Shown here piece after piece: positions 26,496 through 36,500 of a stretch of 64,000 bases of DNA. Position numbers and translations under genes: made by a program. The number at the start of each line of letters is the position of its first letter. Within the stretch, counting starts at the first letter, position 1. This stretch comes from Gammaproteobacteria bacterium (GTDB taxonomy: Bacteria > Pseudomonadota > Gammaproteobacteria > GCA-001735895): positions 58,713-122,712 of the forward strand of contig JAAEMR010000193.1 in NCBI GenBank assembly GCA_024225395.1, given 5' to 3'. Below the pieces are notes generated by a model. It was not told the DNA's origin, did not search any database, and saw nothing but the letters and a program-made list of their open reading frames with translations.

Positions 26496-29290
26496 AAGCC
26501 AGACTGATATTCACTATAAGTAGCCTGTTATTACTTCAGTCCTGCACACAAACTGCTGACAGGCTTCAACCCACTATTGCTGATATTCCAGCAGCAGCAA
26601 TCGATAGAAATATAAACCCTGAAGTTACTTTCGACTCTAACCGTAGTCAGTTGATAAACAGCTATCGCGAATTAGTATCCATGTCTCCCCAGGGAGGGGG
26701 ATATGGAAAAGAAGTTCAACGTCTTGCTGACCTGGAACTGGAATCCAGTATGGATAACAAACTGTCTGATAACCCGGAGCTGATAAAACAGGGCGAGCAG
26801 GACGCCTCACTGGCTATTCAACGATATCAACAGTATTTGAAAACTTATCCGCATAGAGCAGACAATGATTTAATTCTTTACCAGTTATCCCGTGCCTATG
26901 CATTAGAGTCCGAAGCTGAAAAATCTCAGGTTTATATGCAACAACTGGTTTCCCAGTTTCCTCAGTCTCGCTATATTGATGAAATACAGTTTCGCCTGGG
27001 TGAAAATTATTTCGTGGATGGAGACTATGCAAATGCCGAATTAGCTTATGCTGTCGTGGTTAAAGATAATGCTGACTCAGTGTATTACGAAAAATCACTC
27101 TATAAAGCCGGCTGGGCTCAATTCAAACAAAACCAGAATGAAAAAGCGATAGACAGTTTCATCATGTTGCTCGATCTTAAACAACAGCAGGAACTTATCG
27201 GAGAATTCGAAATTAATGATTCTACCGGTCGTGCCGAGAGAGAATTGATACAAGACACACTGCGTGTTACCAGTCTTGCATTTTCATATTTACCCGCAAA
27301 GCAGCCTATAAATCAATACTTTAGTAATAAGAAAAAGCGTAACTATGTACCTTTGCTGTATAACAGTCTGGCAGGATTGTACCTGAGTAAAGATCGCATA
27401 ACCGATGCTACCGATGTTTATCTTTCCTATGGTGAAAATTATCCCTCCTCCCGCTATACGCCAACCTTTCATCAACAGGCCATCAATACATATAAAAAAT
27501 CAGCATATACGTCCCTGTTGTTACCTGAAAAAGAACGTTTCGTTAAAAAATACAATAAAGGCAGTGTTTTCTGGGGTCAGCAAACTGCAGCAGTACAGGC
27601 CGATTTACAACCGCTTTTAACAGCTCATATGTTTGATATTGCCACGCATTATCACGCCACTGCTCGAGCCAGTAAAAAACCACAAGATTTTAATAAATCT
27701 GCCAGCAGGTATCAGCTTTATCTGAGCTCATTTCCACGCAGTAAACAGGCATCCGAAGTCAATTTTTTACTGGCCGAATCACGCTTCGATGCGAAACAAT
27801 ATGAGCTGGCCATCGCCGAGTATGAAAAAACGGCTTATACTTACGCGGTTCATAAAAATAGTGCAGAAGCGGGTTATGCTGCGCTAATAGCCTACAATGA
27901 AATTTATAAATTAAGTACTAAATCACAACGTCCCGTCATTAAAAATAAACAAATTTTCAGTTCTATTAAATTTAGTGAAACCTTTCCTGATGACAAGCGT
28001 ACTTCAGGGGTATTATTAAAAACCGCAGAACTATATTTTGATCTGAAAAAATTTCGCCAGGCGAATACCACTGCTAACCGGCTGGTTAGCAACCCGAATG
28101 TTGCACCGCCAGTTAAACACAGTGCATGGATTATCATCGCACATTCAAATTTCGAATTAATGGAATATTCCAGTGCTGAAAATGCATACACGAAAGTCAT
28201 TGCTGGAATGCCTGCCAAAGCAAAACGCAAAAAAACCATTAGTGAACAACTTGCTTTATCGATTTATAAACAGGGAGAGGTAGAAAGAGATCTGGGTAAT
28301 CACGAGCAGGCGGCTCAACATTTTCTCAGACTAGGCCGTGTTGTTCCTTCTTCACCGAAAAGAATAATTGCCGAATATGATGCGGCTAACGAATACATGA
28401 CACTGAAATACTGGCCAACGGCGATCACTCTGTTGCAAACCTTTCGACAATCCTACCCCAAACAAAGCAAGTGGTCTCTGGGCGTCAGCAAAAAACTGAC
28501 ACTGGCCTATATCGAATCAGGACAACCCGCTAAAGCGGCTAATGAAATGATGACAGTAACAGCGCTATCACCTATAAATTTACAGCATAATCTGCTGTGG
28601 CAGGCTGCAGAACTATACAGCCAGGCAGGAGAGAAGGAAAAGGCCGTTTCCACCTATAAAACCTACATCAAGAAATATCCAGACCCAATATCACGTAGCA
28701 TTGAATTACGGTTTAAAATTGCCAGTTATTATCAGGAAAAATCAGATACAGAGCGATATCATTTCTGGTTAAGGGAGATTGTAAAAGCAGATGGGAAAAA
28801 CAAAAAACAGCGCACCGATCGTACACGTTATCTTGCGGCAAGCTCTATTATTATTTTAATTGAACCGGTGCATAAACAGTATTCTAAAATAAAACTAACC
28901 ACTCCGTTAAAGAAAAGCCTGAAATTAAAAAAGAGCTTGATGAAGCAATGTATTAAGGCTTATAGCAAAGCCGTAAAATATCAGGTTGAAGAAGTCTCGA
29001 CAGCGGCCACTTTTAATATTGCTGAAATTTATCAGCAATTTGCAGAAGCCTTATTAACTTCAGATAGACCCAAAAAACTAAATGAAGAAGAACTGGAAGA
29101 GTATAATTATTTACTCGAAGATCAGGCTTATCCATTTGAGGAAAAAGCAATTAATATCTACAAATCAAACCTGTCTCGAATCCCCAAAGGCAGCTTTGAT
29201 GACGCTATCAAAAATAGTCTGAAAGCACTCGGTAAATTAATGCCATTTACCTATGCTAAAACTGAGGTGACAGACAGCTATGCAAAATAA
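26492..29290 (+). CDS. Large TPR lipoprotein of the Glt-like module
   Basis: 932 residues; lipobox LLLQSC gives acylated Cys18, so it is probably held in the outer membrane facing the periplasm. Helix-pair repeats run through most of the chain: DNDLILYQLSRAYALESEAE, DEIQFRLGENYFVDGDYANA, YKAGWAQFKQNQNEKAIDSF, VNFLLAESRFDAKQYELAIA, AAELYSQAGEKEKAVSTYKT. Such multi-TPR lipoproteins act as docking scaffolds. The ATG overlaps the preceding stop, and its own end overlaps the next TPR lipoprotein gene by eleven bases, which indicates a tightly coupled set of three. Confidence 0.8.
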   Translation: MKARLIFTISSLLLLQSCTQTADRLQPTIADIPAAAIDRNINPEVTFDSNRSQLINSYRELVSMSPQGGGYGKEVQRLADLELESSMDNKLSDNPELIKQGEQDASLAIQRYQQYLKTYPHRADNDLILYQLSRAYALESEAEKSQVYMQQLVSQFPQSRYIDEIQFRLGENYFVDGDYANAELAYAVVVKDNADSVYYEKSLYKAGWAQFKQNQNEKAIDSFIMLLDLKQQQELIGEFEINDSTGRAERELIQDTLRVTSLAFSYLPAKQPINQYFSNKKKRNYVPLLYNSLAGLYLSKDRITDATDVYLSYGENYPSSRYTPTFHQQAINTYKKSAYTSLLLPEKERFVKKYNKGSVFWGQQTAAVQADLQPLLTAHMFDIATHYHATARASKKPQDFNKSASRYQLYLSSFPRSKQASEVNFLLAESRFDAKQYELAIAEYEKTAYTYAVHKNSAEAGYAALIAYNEIYKLSTKSQRPVIKNKQIFSSIKFSETFPDDKRTSGVLLKTAELYFDLKKFRQANTTANRLVSNPNVAPPVKHSAWIIIAHSNFELMEYSSAENAYTKVIAGMPAKAKRKKTISEQLALSIYKQGEVERDLGNHEQAAQHFLRLGRVVPSSPKRIIAEYDAANEYMTLKYWPTAITLLQTFRQSYPKQSKWSLGVSKKLTLAYIESGQPAKAANEMMTVTALSPINLQHNLLWQAAELYSQAGEKEKAVSTYKTYIKKYPDPISRSIELRFKIASYYQEKSDTERYHFWLREIVKADGKNKKQRTDRTRYLAASSIIILIEPVHKQYSKIKLTTPLKKSLKLKKSLMKQCIKAYSKAVKYQVEEVSTAATFNIAEIYQQFAEALLTSDRPKKLNEEELEEYNYLLEDQAYPFEEKAINIYKSNLSRIPKGSFDDAIKNSLKALGKLMPFTYAKTEVTDSYAK

Positions 29291-29924
29291 CCAACTATTT
29301 AAATTTTTTACTTTATCTTTATTGATCGTTAACTTGCTTGCCTGTCAGTCAACCCAGACAACAATACCTGAACCTGTTGTTGAATCTACAGTACAATCCT
29401 CCGAACCAACAAAATCGGAACAGCAAAATCAAAGCGAACCTGATCCACAGCAAACCCTTTATCAGCAAGCTATTAAATCTACTCAGGCAGGTAAAATTGA
29501 TGAAGCCATTGAACAGTTTTCACGGGTAGTCAAAGACAATCCCTCAGCTAAAAATGCTTATACAAACCTGGGGCTACTGTATATCCATAAAAAACAGAAT
29601 AAAGAAGCAATGGAAGCTTTTCTAAATGCGATCAAACAGAATACTAACGATGCCATTGCCTACAATCATCTGGCTATTTTACAGCGTCAGCAAGGCGAAT
29701 TTAAAATGGCTCTTTATAATTATTATAAAGCCATCAATGCTAATCCTGAGTATGCCAATGCGCATTTAAATCTCGGCATATTACTGGATATTTATTTACA
29801 GGATTTACCGCTTGCCCTGGAACAATATGAAATTTTTCAACGTCTGACGGGTAATACCAATGAGCAGTTAGAAAAATGGATTATAGATATCAAACGTAGA
29901 ATTGCAGCTGAGCAGAGTCAATAA
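29280..29924 (+). CDS. Small TPR lipoprotein of the Glt-like module
   Basis: 214 residues; lipobox NLLAC (Cys22), then a Gln/Ser/Pro-rich linker to about residue 60 and three to four classical TPRs: YQQAIKSTQAGKIDEAIEQF, AYTNLGLLYIHKKQNKEAME, AYNHLAILQRQQGEFKMALY, AHLNLGILLDIYLQDLPLAL. The arrangement recalls small lipoproteins such as PilF/Tgl that assist outer-membrane assembly; that likeness is general, as there are no pilus genes here. It overlaps the upstream gene by eleven bases and is two bases from the next. Confidence 0.8.
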   Translation: MQNNQLFKFFTLSLLIVNLLACQSTQTTIPEPVVESTVQSSEPTKSEQQNQSEPDPQQTLYQQAIKSTQAGKIDEAIEQFSRVVKDNPSAKNAYTNLGLLYIHKKQNKEAMEAFLNAIKQNTNDAIAYNHLAILQRQQGEFKMALYNYYKAINANPEYANAHLNLGILLDIYLQDLPLALEQYEIFQRLTGNTNEQLEKWIIDIKRRIAAEQSQ

Positions 29925-29926
29925 AA

Positions 29927-30232
29927 ATGATTTTAAAAAATAAAGTCACAATTACTGTTAAAACCCTGTTAGCTCTATTTTTACTACTATCCTTTAATTT
30001 AACGTTCGCACAACAACGACTCGAGATGGAAGGAACCGCAATTATTGGTAACAGGGAATTACCCAAGGTTTTATATATCGTGCCGTGGAAACCGGCAAAG
30101 CCCGTTACCCTCAGCACACCTACTTTCAACAGTGTACTCGATGAATCATTTAAACCTGTTGATAGAGCCAGCTTCAAACGACAGGTTAAATATTATAAAG
30201 ACCTGTACCCGGAACCCGTTATTAAACCCTGA
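29927..30232 (+). CDS. Small secreted protein of the Glt-like module
   Basis: 101 residues with a signal peptide (LLALFLLLSFNLTFAQQ), leaving a mature chain of about 70. The mature part has MEGTAIIGNRELPKVLYIVPWK and a proline-rich end (YPEPVIKP) with no cysteine and no recognised domain. Its tight fit between the TPR lipoprotein (two bases) and the ExbB-like gene (48 bases) supports it as a genuine component. Similar short proteins precede ExbB-like genes in related clusters as far as I recall, but I do not know a function. Confidence 0.6.
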   Translation: MILKNKVTITVKTLLALFLLLSFNLTFAQQRLEMEGTAIIGNRELPKVLYIVPWKPAKPVTLSTPTFNSVLDESFKPVDRASFKRQVKYYKDLYPEPVIKP

Positions 30233-30280
30233 AGCATAACAATATGAAGACTATAAACTTTAACCACGGAGTGATTTACC

Positions 30281-30934
30281 ATGCTTGATACTGTCATTCG
30301 TTTTTTCCAGTCAGGCGGCCCTTTCATGTACCCCATTCTGGTGGTGCTGGCGATTGGTCTCACCATTACCATCGAACGATACCTTTACCTGAGTGCGGCT
30401 AAAAGCAGGAACCGTAAAGTACTGGCTGAAATTATGCCTATGCTTCAAAAAGGTGAAATGAGCAGCGTCATACAACTTACCAATAATTCAAATGCAACGG
30501 TAAGCAAAATACTGTCCCAGGGTCTGAGTAATTTTAAATCTGCCAGACGCCGTGATGATATCGAGGCCTCAATGGAAGAAAGCATTATGGAGGCTATTCC
30601 AAGACTGGAAAAACGCACGCATTATCTGGCCATGTTTGCCAATATCGCGACATTATTAGGGCTACTCGGCACCATTATTGGTTTGATAAAAGCATTCACC
30701 GCAGTGGCCCAGGTTGATCCATCGATGAAAGCAGAAATTCTCTCCACCAGCATTTCTGTTGCCATGAACACCACGGCTTTCGGCCTGATAGTTGCCATTC
30801 CATTACTGATTTTTTATACCTTATTACAAACCAAAACTACGGAAATTATTGATAGCCTTGAAATGGCAACGGTTAGATTTGTTAACCATCTGACAAAATT
30901 CAAAAATCAGGGACAGCAAGGCAATGGCCAGTAG
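30281..30934 (+). CDS. MotA/TolQ/ExbB-family proton channel subunit
   Basis: 217 residues with three transmembrane helices: FMYPILVVLAIGLTITIERY, then a cytoplasmic helical domain, then NIATLLGLLGTIIGLIKAF and SVAMNTTAFGLIVAIPLLIFY. The threonines in GLLGTIIGL and AMNTTAFGL correspond to the channel-lining positions of ExbB/TolQ. With the two ExbD-like subunits it should form an inner-membrane motor that turns proton flow into motion of periplasmic parts, as AglR does with AglQ and AglS in Myxococcus gliding. A GGAG ribosome site precedes the ATG. The end overlaps the next gene by eleven bases. Confidence 0.92.
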   Translation: MLDTVIRFFQSGGPFMYPILVVLAIGLTITIERYLYLSAAKSRNRKVLAEIMPMLQKGEMSSVIQLTNNSNATVSKILSQGLSNFKSARRRDDIEASMEESIMEAIPRLEKRTHYLAMFANIATLLGLLGTIIGLIKAFTAVAQVDPSMKAEILSTSISVAMNTTAFGLIVAIPLLIFYTLLQTKTTEIIDSLEMATVRFVNHLTKFKNQGQQGNGQ

Positions 30935-31421
30935 AACCCGTAGCCGGCGTAAACATCCAGCGGTAGAGCTTAACATCACTGCCTTTATGAACCTGATGGT
31001 AGTTCTGGTACCTTTTTTATTGATGACGGCAGTATTTACCCATATCACCATTCTGGATTTGAATTTACCCAAACCCGGCAGTCAACAAAACCAAAATGAA
31101 AATGAGGTTCCTTATGAGCTACGAGTCACTATACGGAAAAAGGCATTGATTCTGTCCGATAATAAAGGCGGCTTAATCAAAAAAATAGATCGGCTGAAAA
31201 ATGGCCATAATTACGGATTACTTAAACAGCTGTTAAAACAGGTCAAGGCACGTTTTCCTGATAAAACCAATTTAACCATTTTGTCAGAACCGGAAACTTT
31301 TTATGACGATCTAATACAGGTGATGGATAGCGCTCGTTCATTTCAAACCCTGTACGAAGGTGAACAGGTCCAGGCCGAGTTATTTCCCGATATTTCTATC
31401 GGTGATGCGGCTTCACAGTAG
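30924..31421 (+). CDS. ExbD/TolR-family subunit lacking the transmembrane aspartate
   Basis: 165 residues: basic N-terminus (RTRSRRKHPAVEL), one transmembrane helix, then a periplasmic domain. In ExbD/TolR/MotB/AglQ the helix carries an essential proton-binding Asp near its start (F-[IM]-D). Here that position is Asn23 in ITAFMNLMVVLVPFLLMTA, so this subunit probably cannot take the proton. The periplasmic part (ILSEPETFYDDLIQVMDSAR) keeps the TolR-type fold pattern. It overlaps the ExbB gene and is followed by a second ExbD with the Asp intact. Confidence 0.9.
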   Translation: MASRTRSRRKHPAVELNITAFMNLMVVLVPFLLMTAVFTHITILDLNLPKPGSQQNQNENEVPYELRVTIRKKALILSDNKGGLIKKIDRLKNGHNYGLLKQLLKQVKARFPDKTNLTILSEPETFYDDLIQVMDSARSFQTLYEGEQVQAELFPDISIGDAASQ

Positions 31422-31446
31422 TGGATAAAAAAATGAGTGATCGAGT

Positions 31447-31944
31447 ATGAAATTATCACGACGTGCTAAACGCATGCAGCAACATCATGCGCGTAAAAAT
31501 GATCGTAACGCAACATTGAACATGGTGTCGTTAATGGATATTTTTACCATACTGGTTTTTTTCCTGCTGGTAAATGCAACCAATTCTGAAGTTTTGCCTA
31601 CTCCAAAAAATGTCATTCTGCCTAGCGCCAATTCGGAAAAACTACCTTCCAGAAATCTGGTCATTGCCGTTAATAGCGACAATATCAGTTTGCAGGGTAA
31701 AGTTATCATCAGTGTTAAATCTGCAATGGAGAATCCGTCCCAAACTATCAAGCCATTATTCGATTCACTGAAACAATTAGCCGTTACCAGCAAAGATATC
31801 ACTGATAAAAAAGGGGTCACTATAATGGGAGATCAAAAAATACCCTATGTTTTACTTAAAAAAATAATGTTGACCTGCTCCGGTGCGGAATACAGCAATT
31901 TATCATTTGCTGTAAATCAAACAACAGGTGAAACCGAAAGTTGA
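31447..31944 (+). CDS. ExbD/TolR-family subunit with intact proton-binding aspartate
   Basis: 165 residues with a very basic start (RRAKRMQQHHARKNDR), a transmembrane helix containing Asp31 in MVSLMDIFTILVFFLLVNA, and a periplasmic domain ending in a TolR-like DQKIPYVLLKKIMLTC. Asp31 is the expected proton carrier. With the Asn-bearing partner just upstream it would form a hetero-dimer inside the ExbB-like pentamer, by analogy with AglQ/AglS. The next gene starts one base after its stop. Confidence 0.92.
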   Translation: MKLSRRAKRMQQHHARKNDRNATLNMVSLMDIFTILVFFLLVNATNSEVLPTPKNVILPSANSEKLPSRNLVIAVNSDNISLQGKVIISVKSAMENPSQTIKPLFDSLKQLAVTSKDITDKKGVTIMGDQKIPYVLLKKIMLTCSGAEYSNLSFAVNQTTGETES

Positions 31945-31945
31945 T

Positions 31946-32896
31946 ATGATGACAACGGAACCAAATTTACCCTGGGTAGAAGGACAGGAAGACCGCCTTT
32001 TTAAATACCTGGTTATTGCTTTTATTATTATATTTCTTCTAATGGGTATTCTTATAAATAGCCTGTCAGTACCTGAAATACAGCAAAAGAAACTGGTTGA
32101 TGTTGCCCCAAGACTGGCAAAACTGATTCTTGATAAAAAGAAAGTCTCACCACCTCCGCCTCTGAAAAAAGTCATTAAAAAAGAAGAGCCGAAAAAGAAA
32201 AAGGAAGAAAAGAAACCCGAAACAAAAAAACAGGACCCTAAACCAGAAAAGAAAACCAGGCCAAAACCCAAACCTGACAGCCGGGCTGCTGCCAGAAAAA
32301 CAGCTCAACAATCCGGCCTTATCGCATTAAGTGATGAACTGGCTGACCTCAGGGAAAGCTTTGATTTTTCCGATATCGCAGATGAACCACAGCTTAAAAC
32401 CGGTAAACAGGCTGAAACTGTCATTCCCACCAGTGCTCTATTAACCGCCAAAGCTACTGCAGGCAGCGGGGGCATTAAGGCCAATGCGCTGCAGCGGCAG
32501 GTAAAAACCAGCGAACTGACACAACGAAAAACATCATCTATAAAAAGCTCCATTGAGAGTGACAAAACCATTACTGCAAAAGTAACTCCGCAGAAAACCC
32601 GTACTGCCTCCCGTAGTCAGGAAGAAATTGAACGTGTATTCCAAAAAAATAAGGGTGCCATTTTTAGTATCTATAACCGGGAACTACGCAAAGACCCTTC
32701 GTTGCAGGGTAAGGTCGTTATCGAGTTAACCATTGCTGCAAATGGCTCTGTCATTAAATGCATCATTCTCTCCAGTGAACTGGGGCATAAAAAACTTGAA
32801 AAAAGGCTGGTCTCAAAAATCAAAAAATTCAAGTTTTCTACAAAAAAAGGTGATGTCTTTATTGTGACCTACCCGATTGATTTTCTGCCTTCATAA
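31946..32896 (+). CDS. TonB/AgmX-like energy-transducing protein (GltG-like)
   Basis: About 316 residues from the ATG at 31946; a GTG at 31928 would overlap the ExbD gene. One N-terminal transmembrane helix (YLVIAFIIIFLLMGILINSL), then PRLAKLILDKKKVSPPPPLK and a long Lys/Glu/Pro spacer (~75-115) able to span the periplasm, an Ala/Thr/Ser-rich linker and a C-terminal AgmX/PglI-TonB-like domain (SRSQEEIERVFQKNKGAIFS; GKVVIELTIAANGSVIKCII). It should connect the motor to outer-membrane parts. It is the last gene of the rightward unit. Confidence 0.88.
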   Translation: MMTTEPNLPWVEGQEDRLFKYLVIAFIIIFLLMGILINSLSVPEIQQKKLVDVAPRLAKLILDKKKVSPPPPLKKVIKKEEPKKKKEEKKPETKKQDPKPEKKTRPKPKPDSRAAARKTAQQSGLIALSDELADLRESFDFSDIADEPQLKTGKQAETVIPTSALLTAKATAGSGGIKANALQRQVKTSELTQRKTSSIKSSIESDKTITAKVTPQKTRTASRSQEEIERVFQKNKGAIFSIYNRELRKDPSLQGKVVIELTIAANGSVIKCIILSSELGHKKLEKRLVSKIKKFKFSTKKGDVFIVTYPIDFLPS

Positions 32897-32967
32897 GCGA
32901 CTATTTATACTCAAATTCGTTTGTTCAATTCTGCTTTATTAAAGCACCACCAATATAAGCTTTAAAA

Positions 32968-33523
32968 ATGATAACTCTTCATAAACTATCAATTACTGCC
33001 ATTTCTGCAGTAATGCTTATTACCATTGTTAGCTGTGCTTGCAACAATTTCGCTATGCCGACTGAAAGCAGTGGAGAGCCAGGCTGCTGAGCAGGAATCT
33101 CAGCATAAATCCTCAGCAAAAACTCCCAGCCGGAAACCTTCCTCTCAGGCAGATAATAATACAGTCATCAAACTCGGGCTGGATGAAGAACTAAAAATCA
33201 GGCTCTTGATATTCTGTTCAAATTGCCGGCCTGGGGGCTCGAGTAGTCATTGACGGGTTTTACACTAACCCGCACAACCGTAACCTGGAAGGCTCCATTA
33301 AGTTTAGACTTCCCAATGGTGCCGTACCCTGCTTTTTTGCCTTTGGTGAAACCGTTACGTCACTTGAAAAGAATTAGACTTTTTATTCACGTGATTATGC
33401 ATAGCTAAAATGTATGTCAACAAAGTTGCTCCTGAGGGTACAGATGAAGAAATTCAAGATATTCAAACCATTACCCTTGTGAACCAGAAACAGAAGCAGC
33501 TGATTGCACAGATTAAAATATAG
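32968..33523 (+). pseudogene. Decayed VIT-domain secreted protein
   Basis: An ATG at 32968 opens a signal-peptide-like MITLHKLSITAISAVMLITI but stops after 40 codons. In other frames the sequence continues as a charged linker, then GARVVIDGFYTNPHNRNLEG and SIKFRLPNGAVPCFFAFGE (33234-33377), which resembles a VIT (inter-alpha-trypsin type) domain, then VNKVAPEGTDEEIQDIQTIT up to a stop at 33523. At least three reading-frame breaks and an obviously too short length show a decayed gene. VIT proteins usually carry a von Willebrand domain, which is gone. Confidence 0.65.
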
Positions 33524-33530
33524 AGCCCGA

Positions 33531-36500
33531 CTAAGTAGCTATATTGCTGAAGATTAATCCAGCCCGAACTCGTGATAGTTGGGCATAGAAAATACTAAGA
33601 AACAGTAGCACTAATATCATCCAGAAATTAAAAACTCCACCGCCACTACTTGTTTCCTTAGTGCTGGGGAGAGCTGTAATCGTAAAAGAAAAAGTGATCA
33701 CATTGGATAAATTATTTTCTAAATCTTTTGCCTGGAGCTGAACCAGAGTTGTTCCGCTAAACCCGTCCACAGGATGAGAGTGGATGCTGTTATCAGATCT
33801 ATCCATAAAACTCACTCCTTCCATTCCAATACTGATTCCAAATCGTGAGTCAATGCTGTCAGCATTTAAAATACTAAACTGAATATCAGTGACATCAGTA
33901 TCCATATCAGTTACATACTGAACCAGTTCAGCATCATTACTGTTGAGGTGTAAAACTCCATTTTCTACAATCGAAATATCAGGTACTTCAGATAGAACAG
34001 GTGGTTCTGTGGCAACAGCTATTACTGCTGGATCTTCAATTATTCCATTCACAACTCCATCTCCATCATATTCTCCACCATCCACCAGTGTCAGTCTTAT
34101 ACAGTCATCACCAGCAGTCAGTTCATCCATATACAAACTACTACCGACATCTGGACAGACACCACTATCTGATTTTGCTGATTCTATGTTGTAGCCATTT
34201 CCAGCGACGAGAGAAATCCACCCCGTTTGAGGTAGAAATTTACGATAAACAGCATTTTCAGGTAATGGAGACTCTAACCCTATAACAAGACTAGCTACAT
34301 CTCCCGGTTGCGCGAGCCCTTCAATTATAAAGTCAAAAATTGAACTTATTGCTGCAAAGCCAATATGAATACTACTTACACCCGCGACTGCACCGCCATA
34401 ACTGTCAATATCACTCATAGTAGTTGTTGCAGTAACACTATTTCCACCAAATGCACTTTGTCCAATTTTAAGCACAAGTCCATTTGCTACCTGCATTATT
34501 TTACCATTTGGAAGAGGTAATATATTTTTAGCTTGTGCAATATCATCTAGGTAGTCAGCTATACCATCCCCGTCACTATCAGTTGCTCCTTCATAAGCAT
34601 CCAGGATTCCATCGTTATCCATATCGTCAGAAGAGGAAAGCGATGTTTCAACATCAAGCACATTAACCCACAATAATACGGATGAGCTCAGACCGGTTTG
34701 ATCTGTAACCTGTAAAGCAACTTCATATAAACCAGAATTAAGTGAAAGAGGGTCAAAGCTAAACGTTGAGTTATCGGTATCAGAATCTACAAGATTATTA
34801 TCTGTTAAAGACCAGTCATAACTATGGGTTTCACCAACATTCGGATCTCTAACAGAACTAATTATTTTAACTTCTCCTTGTGTTTTAATTATATTAAGGG
34901 TTTGTTTTGAATTCTGCATGACCGATAAGCTGGATATTGGAGCAATACTGTCTGCAACAATAGTTATCGTTTGTTTAAGGTTAACGGGTAAAACCGCATG
35001 AGTCGCACTCACTAATGTAATAACCAGCGTCTCTGAAAGCTCATCAATATTATCATCAAAAATATTAACCTCAAGGTAGCCTGCCTTCCCATCATTGATA
35101 GTCAAGGTTCCATCAATAGCATTATGGTCATTGCTATCTGAAGAACCCGATATTGTATAATTTACTAAAACAGGGTACTGCAAAGCTGAACCATTTAAGG
35201 TAAACGTAAGTAAAGTTGTTTGCCCTTCTCCTATAAGTTTATCTATATCTAATTCAACTAGAGGTTTAATATTGATTAGCTGCACATCCTGAGTCGTATT
35301 GCCCATATTGTCGCTAACTGTCCATATTATTTGATGCTGCCCGGAACTAAAAGGACCCTGCTTATCTGCTGCTGCAAACAAAATACCATCCTTACTATCC
35401 ACAACTTCTATTTGAGCCAGATTTACAGCCGTTAATACCCCGGTTGAGTTCAGAAATAAATCATCTGGGGCAATAAAAGCTGGGGGGACATCATCAATAT
35501 TTATATCAGTACCATCAATAAACTCCTGCAGATTATTTTTCCCATCATTATCCAGGTCTAATAATGCATCATCCTTATTAAGCGGATTAAGCCCGGCATC
35601 ATCCTCAACTTCATCAGGAATACCATCGCCATCATCATCGTCATCAGCATTGTTCCCTGTTCTATCATTGTCCGTATCTATAGACTCAGTTGCATCTAGT
35701 GGAAATTTATCAGTCGTATCAAGCACACCATCATTATCGTCATCAGGGTCGCAGCTATCTCCTAACCCATCTCCATCAGTATTAGCCTGATCTGTATTCG
35801 AAATTAATGGACAGTTGTCATTGATATCCTCAACAGAATCACCATCGGTATCAATAGTGACTTTAAATTTAGTGGGAAAGCCCAATGAAATCAGGTCATC
35901 TGTCGTATACCATTGATTATTTCCGACTATGTCAGTCACCGATATAGCAAAAATCGAATAGTCACCTTCTGTAGAAAGAACTGGCACCGTAAACTCCAGC
36001 AATCCTGTGTTTATAGGAGTAGGAGTATCCGTATCTGGCAAAAATACCTGAGTTTTCCATGAGTTTCCTGCCGGGTCATCAAAAACTACCCCAACAAACT
36101 CTATACCAATATTATCGGTGACCTGGAAGTTGACAGTGACAAGCTGTTCGTTGCTAGTTACATCGATGATTGCAGGAGTTATTGACAGCGAGTCAAGTGT
36201 CGGCAGTATTGAGTCTGCATTAGTATTTATGACATTGAATAAAGTGGGAAAACCCAGTGATTGCAGATCATTTGCTGTATACCACTTATTGTTTCCAGCC
36301 ATATCTGTAATCGATATAGAGACCAGAGAATAGTCTCCTTCCGCCGCAAACGCAGAAACCATAAAATTGAGTGTTCCTGTATTGACAGGATTAAGCGTAT
36401 TAAACCAGAATATTTTTGATTCCCATGAATCACCTGCCGGGTTATAAAAAACAACTCCAACAAAATCTACACCAATATTATCGGTGACCTGGAAGTTGAC

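Noticed and set aside
23997..32896. Gliding motility locus in the strict sense
   Set aside because: Only the core motor and scaffold type is present; the Myxococcus polarity and adhesin genes are not seen, so motility cannot be claimed.
33026..33253. 75-codon open frame after the motor operon
   Set aside because: It is one frame segment of the decayed VIT-domain gene, not an independent gene.
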